Assembly (NCBI RefSeq): GCF_036370855.1 | Contig: NC_088103.1 | Location: 10,727,404 to 10,791,403 of the forward strand | DNA length: 64,000 bases | Source: Dromaius novaehollandiae | Lineage: Eukaryota > Chordata > Aves > Casuariiformes > Dromaiidae | Direction of reading: 5' to 3' | Shown: one piece after another, positions 36,801-48,190 of the stretch | How positions within the stretch are numbered: the first letter of the stretch is position 1 | How the letters are laid out: every line of letters starts with the position of its first letter | The notes under the pieces: generated by a model | The model's input: only the letters and a program-made list of their open reading frames with translations | The model's database searches: none | What the model was told of the DNA's origin: nothing | Made by a program: the position numbers and the translations under genes

Positions 36801-39800
36801 TGAAAGTACTGTGGTTTTGCATGCCATCAGAAAGAAGGGAAAGAGAATGAAAAGAAACTATTCAAAAATCCTAAAATATAGTAAATCTACTTGGTAAGAT
36901 GTGTTCCAGAACTTGGCTGGCTTTCTGTCTGAAAGAAGCGGAAAAAATGCATATATATATTTTGTTCTGCCTTTTAAGTGCACTAAAGAATGCTCTTTAT
37001 TTTTTCCAAAAGCTGCTTATTATTTTTTTCAGGAGCCTTCTCAGAGTGCAGGAACCACAGATGTGAGGCACTGTATAAGCATTAAATATCAATTTAATTC
37101 CACCAGCGTTGGACATGGTGGAATTCTTTGTGTAGCTGAATTGGTAGCATTTGTCATCATTTTTAAGCACCTTACTGGTTGAGTCTTCTGCACAGTTAGG
37201 GTAACGGAAATAAATTTAATATATGGTACTATCTGGAGAGCACAATCAACTGCAATGCTTAGTGTGGTGCATTTAAATATAATACAAAGGAAGTTTCCGG
37301 TGTGGAGAACCCCGAAACTAAGTACATAAGCTAGTGTATTATACAAGTGTATTAATAGTATGATGTGTTTTGGAATCTTATTACTAGGTGACATTAACTG
37401 CTTTTGGGGGGTCTTAATTAGATAAATGTTAAGGGGAGAGGGTTTATATTGAGGATAGTAAGAGGAAGGAGGCACCAAGGAAGAGCATAGAGTTTGGAAT
37501 ATGATACAGAGATTCTCTCAAATTGCAAATATGAGAAAAGACCCTTAGAGAAACTGTTAATATTCCTAGCTATAGCTCCTCTGGCTTAGTCTCTTTCTGG
37601 CTCCACTAAGGGGTATTCTTCTGCTGCTTCCACATTAAATAGCTGCAGGAGAGATGCACCCTCGTGCTGGTGGAGAGGGGTCTTCACAGTTACTTGGAAC
37701 CCAATATTATGCAGATGAAGATGGGTAGCCCCTGTTTGCCTTTCCCTTTTGTTCCCTCTCTGTCATCCAGCCACACAGCCATCTGCATTCACTTCAGTGT
37801 ATGCTATTGATACTTAAATCGTGCTTATGCCGGAGTTTCCAACATTGCTAACACTCAACAGACCTGAATCAGCTTCAAAATGGTGGTAAACTTTTGAATA
37901 TCTTCTGCAACAGATAAACAGGATCAAAGGCATATCCACAGTGAAGAGAAAAGCAGTGAGGGTGGGGGCAGTGGAGTGAGAGAAAAGAAAAACCTATTGT
38001 TATGCATATATTTAAGGAGGCCAAGTTAAAGTTACTGTGGAAACTTTAACTCTGAATTTCCTGAGCCTTGTGTGATTCAAATTTCAGTTGTAACACCTCA
38101 TTAACAGATAAATGCCTTATAACTTCCTTTAAGGAAAGACAGCTGGGGGAGAGGAAAAATCATAGATATTAGTGTGGTTTAGGAAACCAAATGATCAAAC
38201 ACCTGCATATATTATTTCTTACAGGACAATTTTGAAAATAAAAGCCTTTTTTGAGTTTTCTTATTGAAAAAAAAATATGAATTAAAACACAGAAACATGT
38301 ATTTTCTTATCTGCACTTGATTAACTCCAAAGCAGCCACAAAAGAGCAGAAATTATCAGAATAAACTTGCATTCCTTGAAACAAATACAGAAGGCACTTT
38401 TTTGTAGCTAAAAGCAATTGGTAAATAGCATGGATTTAGGAGGATACGGCTGTCTCATTTGTAAATAAGACATAATTAACACTTATCTAATTGAGTAAAC
38501 ATATAAAAGAATCTGTGGTGTTTATTTATTTAGCTGCAATTCAGAAAGAAGTACAATTACATTTTACAGGTCTAGAAATATTAAGACCTGTAAACTTTCC
38601 AGTTCTTTACCTTGCCTATTTTTTCCCTCATCAGCTATTTATCTCTATGCATAGTTTTTGAAGTTTTTTTTTCTTTTGGTAGACGCCTCCTTGATAAATT
38701 AGTCTACTTTGTTATATTAGTGAAGGAGCACATCCCCTGCAGTTGAAGGCTGTGGCCTGTACTCGTTTTTGGGATGCTACACCTCTGAATCATCTGGTAG
38801 TTCTAATTTGCTCTAGGTCAGTTGTGAACAAGTTACCTGGAGCACAATATAGAAATCAGAAAAACTTGTGTATCTGGCTGATATGTTGGTACCTGATTTT
38901 TGTAAAAAAATATTTCACTTGTTCCTTCTCTTGCTGTAGCAATTGTTTATTTTTGTTTTCAAAGAAAGCTGATGACTAAGAATGGAAGAATAGTGAGGAA
39001 ACTGGAAGATGAGATAGATGCCCATACAGCTAGTCTCATTAATAACTCCCAACGCTTGGGAAGCAATTAAAAGACATCCTGATAATTCCATTCCCATTGG
39101 GCTTCATTTACACTTAGTCTGTGTAAACCAGTATCTTGTTCTAAGAGTGCTCAAAGATGCTTGAGGAAAACATGACAAGTGAAAAATGATCTTTCCGTGA
39201 CTTCAGGGTGGTAGGGACTTACGAGTCAGCATTTGCAACAAAAAATTCTGCTGTATTAGAAGTGGTTCCTTTGAGGGGAAAAAACCCAACAACATTGCCA
39301 TATTCTTTCAGGTCACGCACTGGAAATTGCAGTATATGTCTCTTAGCTGGAGATAGATTTTCAATTCTGTCATGTTTAACCAGCCATGGGAGAGATTTTT
39401 GGCCCAACTCCAGTTAGCTGAAAGAGACTTTGCTGCCTCAAGACAGGGGATCAGCCTTAAGATGTTGTGGTCTGAGCTCTGACAAATCATAATATTTAGG
39501 GAGTAGAAATGAGATTAGTGTTTCTGTAGGCTCTCCCACTGGCTTTCACTGTCAAAAAGCTGGCCTCCGTTACTCCTGGAAAAGATACTGTTCCTTCTGA
39601 GCTCAGAGGAAATCTTGATCCCTCCCAATGTACGTTTTGCTCAGAGGAGCAGTAAGAAATAAGAGCAATATGCCTGTCCCAGCTCCTTCAGGAAAACATT
39701 TTCTGGCTCACAGTAGCTTTACTGAGCTGCTAATTCCAGAAATCCTGTTTTTTCAGAATTCATGGCTAGAGGATTTTAATATAAAGTAAAAAAAAAAAAA

Positions 39801-42800
39801 CAAAAAAAAAAACACCCTGTTCAGAGCCTTATTACAGATTTTTTTTTTTCAGTCTCATCATTTTTTTTCCATTTTTTTCCCCCCTCCAACTCAAAGTGCT
39901 ATTTTTGGGCTTAGTGTTGATTACTTAGTGCAGTCACCAAACTCTTGTTGGTTTATTTGCTAGTCTTTGTTCAGAGAGTATTCCTGGATAGTTATCAGTG
40001 CATGATTGGTAAGAGCAGGGATAAAGTTGTTTGTTTTCTGAAGTAGGATGACTTTCCTGTGAACTCTGTAAAAGCTCCCCCCAACTTGTGTTTCAAAACT
40101 GCTTGCATTAACCCATTTTGCAATATTTCTGAACATCTCAGGCAATTCGTTGGGAAAAGGCTGCAGTTTGTGAGGGATTGCATTTAATAATGTAGTTCAG
40201 TGGAAACGGTCCTAGAATTGCTTTGGTGTTTTGCAGCTTCTAACTTTAGAACCCTATGGGTGAAACTGCATCAGAAATCAACTGCAGATGTCTGCTTTTC
40301 AGAGGCATAGTCCAAAATCCCTGAAAGAGATGTTTTTCTCTTCTAAAATAAAAGTTACTGGTAGGATATTCCAGAAGGCAACAATCTTTACTCTTAATTG
40401 ACAGCTGACCAATGTCAGCTTTTTTGGATATCTTGTTCATGCTATGAATTCTTTCCCCATCTAATCCTGATATGTCTGTCTGATCATTCAGCTTATTAAT
40501 TTTTTTTCTCTCCAAACATAAAAGTTACAGAGAACTTTGCTGGAGCTGTGCCCCCCCTCCCCATGGTTTTCTTGTGGCTTTGTGGGAAAGGGGGGAAATG
40601 ATGAACATACAAAACCAGGTATCAGTAAGAGAGTATTCAAGCTTAAGAGGAAGTGCCAGTTTCCTGCCAGTGTGCAAAAGTGTGCGCATCCTCTGTAGGA
40701 CCAGTTTTTAAAGGTGGTGTTTAGCTAAAGCAGAGTGGTTTGGGGGGAACGGAATATGAATTACAAATGTTTTTGCTCCTCCTTTTTTCTTCTTTTCCCA
40801 GGATATTTTTTAGTGTCAATGGTATACTATGAGAAAACAAGCTCTCTTTTTAGTAAACAGTTTTAACTCCCCCCCCACACATCATTTGTCAGTGATCTGA
40901 GCAGTTTACCTCAAAGGCTAGCAGTAGGAGAGAACTTGTTATTCAGGTAACTGTATTACAGGAGTTGTTCTTTATATGGGAGTTCCATTTGTGATCTGTT
41001 TACAAAATTAGAAGCTGGTCAGCATCTAAACACTTTTGAAGTAGCTCATAACTGGATGAATCCTAAGATACGTGTTTCCTAGCAGCTTGTGAAATCTGTA
41101 AATAGCTTTCTTTGGTCAGAAACTTAAAACAGAAGTGGTGGTGTAGCATGAACTTTAAAAATGCAGTAATTCCTGGTCAGATCCTTTGGGCCTTAGCTAT
41201 AGACAAGATACCTTGCACAACAGTGGCTTCGTACGGAGCTGCATGTATGGAGTTGCAGAATCTGGTTCTGTTTATGTATCTTTATGATTCAGAGTTAAAG
41301 TGTGAAATTTGACAGTTTGGGATTTGTTTGTTTAAACTCAGTATTCTTCATTAGTGGGATCCTGACTTTATCTTAAATGTCATCAAAATGTATCTGGTAT
41401 TTTCAGATGCCGTAGATATATACATGTATCCACATCCAGTAATCACACATTCAAATTCTGACACAACTTTTTGGAATTAACCATGTAAATGTGGTGATTT
41501 GACCTTTTAGGTATGATAGGGTTAAGTTTTATGGCCACAAGACTGAAGCACTTGAGTGGTCTGGTGCATATGAGCCATGGACTTAAAAGGACTGTTCATG
41601 TGAATGCAGTTAGGCCTATGAATTTTTGGAGAATCAAAGCTTAGGCGTGCAGCTTCAGCGTACACCAAGTGTAAACATAAATCCTTTTTGTGTTGCTGAA
41701 GCTAGACTTCCTATGTGCTGATTATAAGTGATTTTTTTAAATGTTTCATTAACAAAATAATTTGTATACATTGTTATATTTACTGCCACGAAAGGAAATT
41801 CTGTTTTTCAAAATAATCCTAGAACCAGATAAGGTGTAGGTGAGTTTTGTTTGCTTGTTTTGTTTTTGTTTTTAATAAAGGTATTACAGCAGTGATTTGT
41901 ACTTACCCTCTTGATATGGTTAGAGTTCGTCTGGCGTTCCAAGTAAAAGGGGAACACAAGTACATGGGAATTATCCATGCATTCAAGATGATTTACACAA
42001 AGGTATTTTTTTTTAATCTTCAGTCCTGTCAAAGCAAAATGTGCTCTTTAAATAATGTTGCACAGCATTAAAAATAGTGAGTTGGTGGAAAATTCACACA
42101 TGACTTCATTGTGTGTGCACTGAACTTTTTAATGTAAAAAAATTACCTGGACGCTTTGCTGCTAAGAATTAGCTCAGACTGGAAGTGGGAAGTCAAAAAC
42201 AAACAGCAGAGAAAAGTTTGTTTTCAAGAACAAGTAGTAATGACACCAAAAAATATGGGGAGGAGGGATGTGTGTAATTCAGAAACATCTCCTAGGTTCT
42301 AATTTTGAATGTATGTTTTTCTCCTTGATAATTTTTTTTCCCCTTCTTTATCCTTTGGAGCCAGGCAGTCCTCCCCTAAGTTCTTCAGGCACAAGAAATT
42401 CAACTTGATTTATAGCTCCTTGTTGCTAGATGATGCTAGTCAGATTGCTGTTGTGTGAATCTATATGAACAGCTATAAAACTTGTTAAGATGTTTGTTAT
42501 ATTTCTTGCCACAAATTTGCTTGTATTTTTCTTTCAAAGGAAGGTGGTTTTCCTGGATTCTACAGAGGTCTGACGCCAACTGTTGTAGGAATGGCTCCAT
42601 ATGCGGGTAAGTTAAAAACGGAACATGCCAATCCTTTGGCAGCTATGCTAAATTTACATAGTACATTTGCACACTTAGGCTTCTGTTAAAATGAAGGATT
42701 CAGTTTTTCCTAAGACTGAGTGGAGGGAAAGGCAATGAGAAGCATTTGCAACTCTTTAATCTTACTCTAGAAATGATTAATTGCATTAAAGCATCTTAAA

Positions 42801-45800
42801 CAGGCAAAATGCAGCTTTTCTGGGACTTGGAGCTGAGAGGGACAGAGGTAAAGTGGTGATTCCCTTTCTGTTCTGCTTCCCAGTTTTCCCACAAGAATAG
42901 GGTCCCTTTCTATGAGAGGCTGAGAGTCTCCATAGATGGAGAATGGAGCCTCTGTATTGGCTCCATCTCCTGGTTACTTCTGTGTAAGTACTCAGACTAA
43001 CATTGCTGGCATGGGATGGAGGAGTATCTGAACTGCCTACCTGAACTACTCTCTTATTTAAAAGATAAGGAATGTTTTATTAATTTCTTCAGTTAAGTAG
43101 ATCTTAGCAATTGCTCTTAACAGCAATCCAGTGGTTTAGAAACCACAGTCTAGCTTATTTGAAGAGTTCTCTTAATATTAACTATAAATGTCAATTAATT
43201 TGTACAGAAGTTACTATAGAAGTACAAAGCATTGTATGTCTATTCTATTTTTTGTGCTTAAGAAAAACTTCTAATAGAAATGGAAAATAATTTCATTTTG
43301 TAAATGCAACTTTGTGTTTATAATGATACATACATCAACAAAGAGTTTGTTGTTTTGTGAAAGTCTATATAAAATTAAATTTCTTTTTAGGTTTTTCATT
43401 TTTTACCTTTGGTACCTTAAAGAGCATTGGACTTGCTCAAGCACCTAACTTGCTTGGACGGCCTTCATTAGATAATCCGGATGTCTTAGTTTTGAAAACA
43501 CATGTAAATCTGCTGTGTGGTGGCATAGCTGGAGCGATAGCTCAGACGATATCGTAAGTTTGGAATGTTGCTTGTTTTTGTTTTCTGTATAGCTGTTCAT
43601 CCTAACAAAACGATGTTACCTGAGAATAAGATATTTTGCAAGTCTAGTTATTAGTAAGTTCTTTTAACCAGGTTAATCTGACACTGGAACTGACTTATTT
43701 CATAGTGTTTCACATACTACATACTTATTTAGTCTTCAGAGGCTTTGAAGGTATGTGTATCGAACAAATCGAGACAAAACTCCTATTAAATTGAGTTGGA
43801 ATATTCTTTGTTACGCTGCACAATTTGTCCCATAAATATAATTTGTGGAGTTCTATTATTCCAATTTACTTTTAAAACAATGTCATTTGCAAAGCCATGG
43901 AATACAGAAATAGATGTCTAAGATATTGTGTTTGGCATCAGTTTATTTTTACTTTGTCTGCTCTCTCCAGTCTCACGCTGTCCTTGTTGTATTTTGGTTT
44001 TGGCCATAAAGTAAATTAATTTGGACTCATCTGGCATCATTTTTTCACTAAATCACTACATTACAAATGTCACATACATTTTCTATTAATCCTTAAACTG
44101 ATAATTTTATTTTTAATTCAGGTATCTTCTTCCTCCATCGTTTTATGCAGACTGTTTTATACTCTCATCTGATCTTCACGCGTCTCCTTTACTTGTGCCA
44201 AATGGAATATACTAAGAGATCTGATTTGCTGGTTTTGATCATATAGGGGAAGTCTCCTTTTTTGGAGAACTTTCAGCTGTGTTGAGAATCTGAGCTGGAT
44301 TCCTGACTCGCTGAAAAGGGAGCTTGGAGGTTTCACAGGGACTTCTTTATATTAATTTTTTTTAGCAGTATTCATATAGTCATCATGCATCTGGTTGAAC
44401 TGCCATTCAAATATCTCCTCTGTAGATATCCACTTGATGTAACTCGTAGGCGAATGCAGTTAGGAGCAGTTCTCCCAGACTCTGACAAGTGCCTGTAAGT
44501 GTTTTCCTTACACAGTTAATGACACTTTTATTGATAATGCTGGATTTTTGTGAGCAAATTTTTGTTTGTATTTCAACTAAATTTTCAGTGGCTTTCCATA
44601 TCAGTAGGATCCTAAAGAAGAGAGGCCGCCTGCTTCTACTGAAGTGAGATGTTTGTGAGATTTTTTTTGTTAATGGTACAGAACCTGTTCCATAAGATAA
44701 TTGTGTAATACTGTTTTATCTGACCTTTTTTGTATTTCTGAGGTTCCCAGATTTTTGCAGTTTGCTTTAGTCCACTAGATATGGAATTACCGTAATAACA
44801 TTAAAACCAGAGTATTAAATCACCTTACATCTTAAAAAAAAAAAAAAAAAAAAATCTGAATTTCAAATTGCCCCAACCAAATTCAATACCAGAAAAGTTT
44901 TATCTTGGTTTCTTTCAACTTGGTGAAATTGTGGTTCTCTGAATCTAGTGTGATTCAGTATTAACTCTCATATGGCAAATTTAATCCTACAGTAGTCTTT
45001 CTTTTAGTTACCTTTCATAAACACCCTAAAAGTGTTTACTGTGAAAATTGCTGTTCTGTTCTCCTTAGCAGCATCAATTTTTAGCTTGACTATTTTCCAC
45101 TTCAGGTTCTTTTAAAATAAAAATGTGTTAATTGTTCTTGGGCTTCTGTTTTCTGTGTTTCTGAGAACTAATACCTTTACAGACATTAGACTTCTTAATT
45201 AAACAATTTGTTGCAACTGTATTTGGAGAGAGCCATGCCTGGAAGGATAGTAGACATATATGTCTTTAGAGTATAGGAAGATAAAACAAGTAAGAAATCT
45301 CGAAGCTTTGAGGAATATGGAAGATGTTCTCAAAGGATAATGTCTGTATTAGGTTGTAAATACTGAGCACCTTCTAGATTTTTACTCAAGGGCTTTCGAT
45401 TTTAGTGTCCATTCTGCTTTAATAAGGTTGGATGTCATACTTACCACAAATACTAGCATTTCTCTCTGGAGAAAAAACACTAGGTCTTCTGAAAAAAGAA
45501 GGAAACTACACACATGTGCAAGGTGTGAAATATAGGACTAAACATAAACTTTACAGGACTAAATGTAAACATAAGCTTTAGAAGGAAGGACCTGTGCTTA
45601 AAGAAAGAATGGCATACAAGCCTAAATTCTTATGTGCAATTTAAAAGTGGATGTTATATTGGGAAAATTGTATTTTCCTGTTGCTCTGAATCACATTTGT
45701 AAGATGGAAATGGTGCTTCTCAACTCCCTCCTGCCAGATAAGATGACAATGTGTGCAACCATTCTCGTCTAAAATTTCTTAATCTGTCTTTTATTTTCAG

Positions 45801-46283
45801 CCTGAAAAAAACCTGTCCTCCTTTAGATGAGACTGCACTGTCCTTCTGTCCCTTTACAGAAAGCAGTCACTTCAGTCCAGGCAGACAATCCCCGTTTTTC
45901 CACACCTGAATCCTTTCCTCTTTCCAGTTCCCAGCTTTTGTGCTTAAATTTCTTGCAGAAGCTCAGACTCTCTTCCAAGTCCTAAAAGTACCTTCATGCT
46001 CCACTTTGTGGAGTCGCATGCCCTTTTCCTATAGATCTCTTAAGAACCAAATATAATAAGTGAAGAAAGTGATTCTGACTATTGAATGTGTGTATTTGAT
46101 AATGATTTGAATTCTTATTTTTCCAGTACAATGGTGCAGACACTGAAATACGTGTATCAACAACATGGAATAAGAAGAGGATTATACCGTGGTTTATCTC
46201 TAAATTACATTCGTTGTATTCCTTCACAGGCCGTGGCTTTTACCACATATGAACTTATGAAACAATTCTTGCACCTCAACTAA
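30784..46283 (+). CDS. SLC25A16: SLC25A16 mitochondrial carrier (Graves disease carrier), complete
   Basis: Nine exons (30784-30877, 31677-31769, 34053-34186, 35934-35997, 41881-42002, 42540-42606, 43391-43553, 44426-44494, 46127-46283) join in frame to 320 residues and a TAA stop. The protein belongs to the SLC25 six-helix inner mitochondrial membrane carriers. All three signature motifs are present: PLDRVK at 44-49, PLDMVR at 138-143 and PLDVTR at 248-253. SLC25A16 is related to yeast Leu5p and is linked to coenzyme A accumulation in the matrix; its exact substrate remains debated. It is about 12 residues shorter than human (332), all of it in the poorly conserved Ala/Pro-rich N terminus before RRDFYWLRSF. 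No frame break or missing motif is seen. Confidence 0.97.
31677..31769 (+). CDS. SLC25A16: SLC25A16 exon 2
   Basis: Encodes GIAGCCAKTTIAPLDRVKIL and on to HYKHL, with the first carrier signature. Acceptor ggaaag and donor gtaaga; phase 1 to phase 1. Confidence 0.96.
34053..34186 (+). CDS. SLC25A16: SLC25A16 exon 3
   Basis: Encodes residues 63-107, including EGYLGLYKGNGAMMIRIFPY, the matrix-helix and second-helix part of repeat 1. Ends phase 0 before gtagta, a weaker donor. Confidence 0.96.
35934..35997 (+). CDS. SLC25A16: SLC25A16 exon 4
   Basis: A 64-base exon encoding VIKKQLGISGHIHQLMAGSM and Ala, the start of repeat 2. Acceptor ttcatag and donor gtatag. It is too short to stand out as an ORF and is identified by homology and phase. 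Confidence 0.95.
41881..42002 (+). CDS. SLC25A16: SLC25A16 exon 5
   Basis: Encodes residues 129-169 with TAVICTYPLDMVRVRLAFQV, the second carrier signature. Phase 1 to phase 0. Confidence 0.96.
42540..42606 (+). CDS. SLC25A16: SLC25A16 exon 6
   Basis: Encodes EGGFPGFYRGLTPTVVGMAP then YA, a typical carrier even-helix segment. Donor gtaagt-like (gtaagttaaa); phase 0 to phase 1. Confidence 0.95.
43391..43553 (+). CDS. SLC25A16: SLC25A16 exon 7
   Basis: Encodes residues 192-245, from GFSFFTFGTLKSIGL to GGIAGAIAQTI, leading into repeat 3. Ends phase 2 before gtaagt. Confidence 0.96.
44426..44494 (+). CDS. SLC25A16: SLC25A16 exon 8
   Basis: A 69-base exon encoding SYPLDVTRRRMQLGAVLPDS then DKC, the third carrier signature. 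Acceptor tgtag and donor gtaagt; phase 2 to phase 2. Confidence 0.95.
46127..46283 (+). CDS. SLC25A16: SLC25A16 exon 9 with stop
   Basis: Encodes the last 52 residues, from TMVQTLKYVYQQHG to TTYELMKQFLHLN, followed by TAA at 46281-46283. The acceptor is preceded by attcttatttttccag. Confidence 0.96.
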
Positions 46284-46864
46284 AATATTTTTCAAACTTT
46301 ACTGTAGAACTACACTATCAGTCTTCAAACTATATTTGTGAGTAAATTACTTGAAATTTAAAAAACTATCTGTTACTGTGGAACTGCTGTTGTCTGACAA
46401 CTTAGTTTTATTTGCCAAAACATGGTTAATTTCCTGGAGTGAAACCAGGAAACAGATAAAAATGAACAGTAGTTAGCTATAAACATTTTTTTGCACTTGA
46501 TCTTGTAAGCTTCCTTAGATTAAGGTTAAGAATTACACAGTTTTACAATTATGCCCAGATTTTATACGGGTTTTGAGCTGTTAGTTATTTAGCTTTATCA
46601 CCATTCCAGGAATTATACTCATGGTTATATTGCTTTTTAAGCTAGTAGTTAGGCATCTGTTCTTCAAAAATTAAATTGAATAAGCTGATTTGAGTAATAC
46701 ATAATGATTTTCAAACCCAAATATTTGTCAGCCTTGTAGAAGCTGAATTCAGTAGACCACAATTTAAGCATCTTTTCATTCTTTTTTTGTACAAGTTTTC
46801 TGTACAGTAAGAACAATGCATATATCTTCAGATGGGTACGTATGAAAGTCTCTTCAACCATTTC

Positions 46865-46870
46865 AATAAA
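46865..46870 (+). terminator. Candidate proximal polyadenylation signal, SLC25A16
   Basis: AATAAA 582 bases after the stop codon, in AT-rich sequence with no strong GT-rich element directly after it. Confidence 0.4.
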
Positions 46871-47688
46871 TAATGACAATGAGATGTATTTAATGTTATT
46901 AGCAATCTCGCAATTAGGAAATCAGTTTCTTTGCACACTCCCTAATCTAAAAAATCTGTATCTATCCACACAATTAAAACCAGGTCTGGGGCAGTATTAG
47001 TTTTACAACAACAAGTGTTAGAAGAAATCTCTTAAACACAGTTAGTATGGGCCTGATCTTGTAATGCATTTATGTACCTTTTCTGCAGTGCTGAATATTC
47101 TCAAATCATTTTCCACTACTGGCTCCTACAAACAGGTTTGTCTGTACCTTAAAACATGGTGACAAACACAACTGCATGCTGCTGCATTTACTTGTTTGGG
47201 CATATGGATAATAGTCAACCTCTTGGCCAAAAAAAAAAAAAAAGATTGTATTGGAGTCTGTAGATGTGTATATGTACTGTCTCTAAAGTATGATATGCAA
47301 TAGACTATTACACTTTTTTTCCTCCTACAATTTCTTTTGTAAAGGAATTACTTTCTAGACTTGTTCATACATGATTGGTACTCTTGACTTTTATTCACTT
47401 GATTCAGGAAACTGTAAAACATTTACTTTAAGTGATGTAAGTTATTTATTTATTGTAAATATTTTAGCAGTGTCCTTTACGATTTGGTAATGGTCATGTT
47501 AACTAAATTGGTGGTTGGTAAGATCAATTTGCTTAATTCTGACAAATTTTACAAACTGGAATTTGAATTATATATCCAAGAATTTTTGTGGCTTATTTTT
47601 TTCCCCCCAGTTTCTTAAAAGTATGTATTTCTTTGATATTTAACAATATAGTTACAGACAGAGAATGAGATGTATTTGAATTTATTTT

Positions 47689-47694
47689 ATTAAA
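47689..47694 (+). terminator. Candidate distal polyadenylation signal, SLC25A16
   Basis: ATTAAA followed about 20 bases later by tttgtgtgatttgtaagtg, a GT-rich stretch typical of a downstream element. This is the best-formed poly-A site in the region. Confidence 0.45.
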
Positions 47695-48161
47695 AATCTT
47701 GAACTAATATCTTTGTGTGATTTGTAAGTGCTGCAGCCCAAAAAATGCATGCTTCTGGAATTATCTGTATGTTTCCCCATGTAGGTAAACTTGCATAAAA
47801 CTGTCATTCTTAATTAAAAAGAGACAACAATTCAGCTCTTGGTCTGATCTTTAGTTTTATTTGAAGGAAAACTATATCACAGTGAATGTTTATCATTAAA
47901 AGTCCTTACAGGAGAGTTAAACCCACTATTTGAAAAAACAGCTGTGGGCTGTGCCATTTTTATTTCTTTGTTGTTTTACAGTGCAAACATCATAACTGTC
48001 TTGTCAAGTTTGTTCATCAGTTCTGAGACTCAAGTGCCAGTCTTTTTTAATACTGATAAGGATGTTTAAAGAGTTTTACATTTTAATTTTACTATAAGTG
48101 ATATATTTTAGGAACTCTGATAGATTTGCACTTATGTCTTGAAAAATTAAGTATTCTGCAG

Positions 48162-48167
48162 AATAAA
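48162..48167 (+). terminator. Candidate polyadenylation signal
   Basis: AATAAA in gcagaataaagtagaatcc. Third candidate end for SLC25A16 transcripts. Confidence 0.3.
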
Positions 48168-48190
48168 GTAGAATCCAGTATGTTCACTTT

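Larger units (their letters stand above)
31770..46126 (+). other. SLC25A16: SLC25A16 introns 2-8 (non-coding)
   Basis: Introns of 2283, 1747, 5883, 537, 784, 872 and 1632 bases; intron 1 is 799 bases and mostly within the CpG island. All use GT-AG. They are AT-rich with no recognised nested gene. Intron 7 contains no repeat longer than short homopolymers, and intron 8 has an A21 run at 44834-44854. A stretch at 32035-32110 resembles a tRNA-type B box but lacks a full tRNA. Confidence 0.75.
46284..48190 (+). other. SLC25A16: Probable SLC25A16 3' UTR
   Basis: AT-rich sequence after the stop codon, with an AATAAA at 46865-46870, an ATTAAA at 47689-47694 followed by GT-rich sequence, and another AATAAA at 48162-48167. 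The last exon probably ends at one or more of these. The exact end cannot be read from sequence alone. Confidence 0.5.
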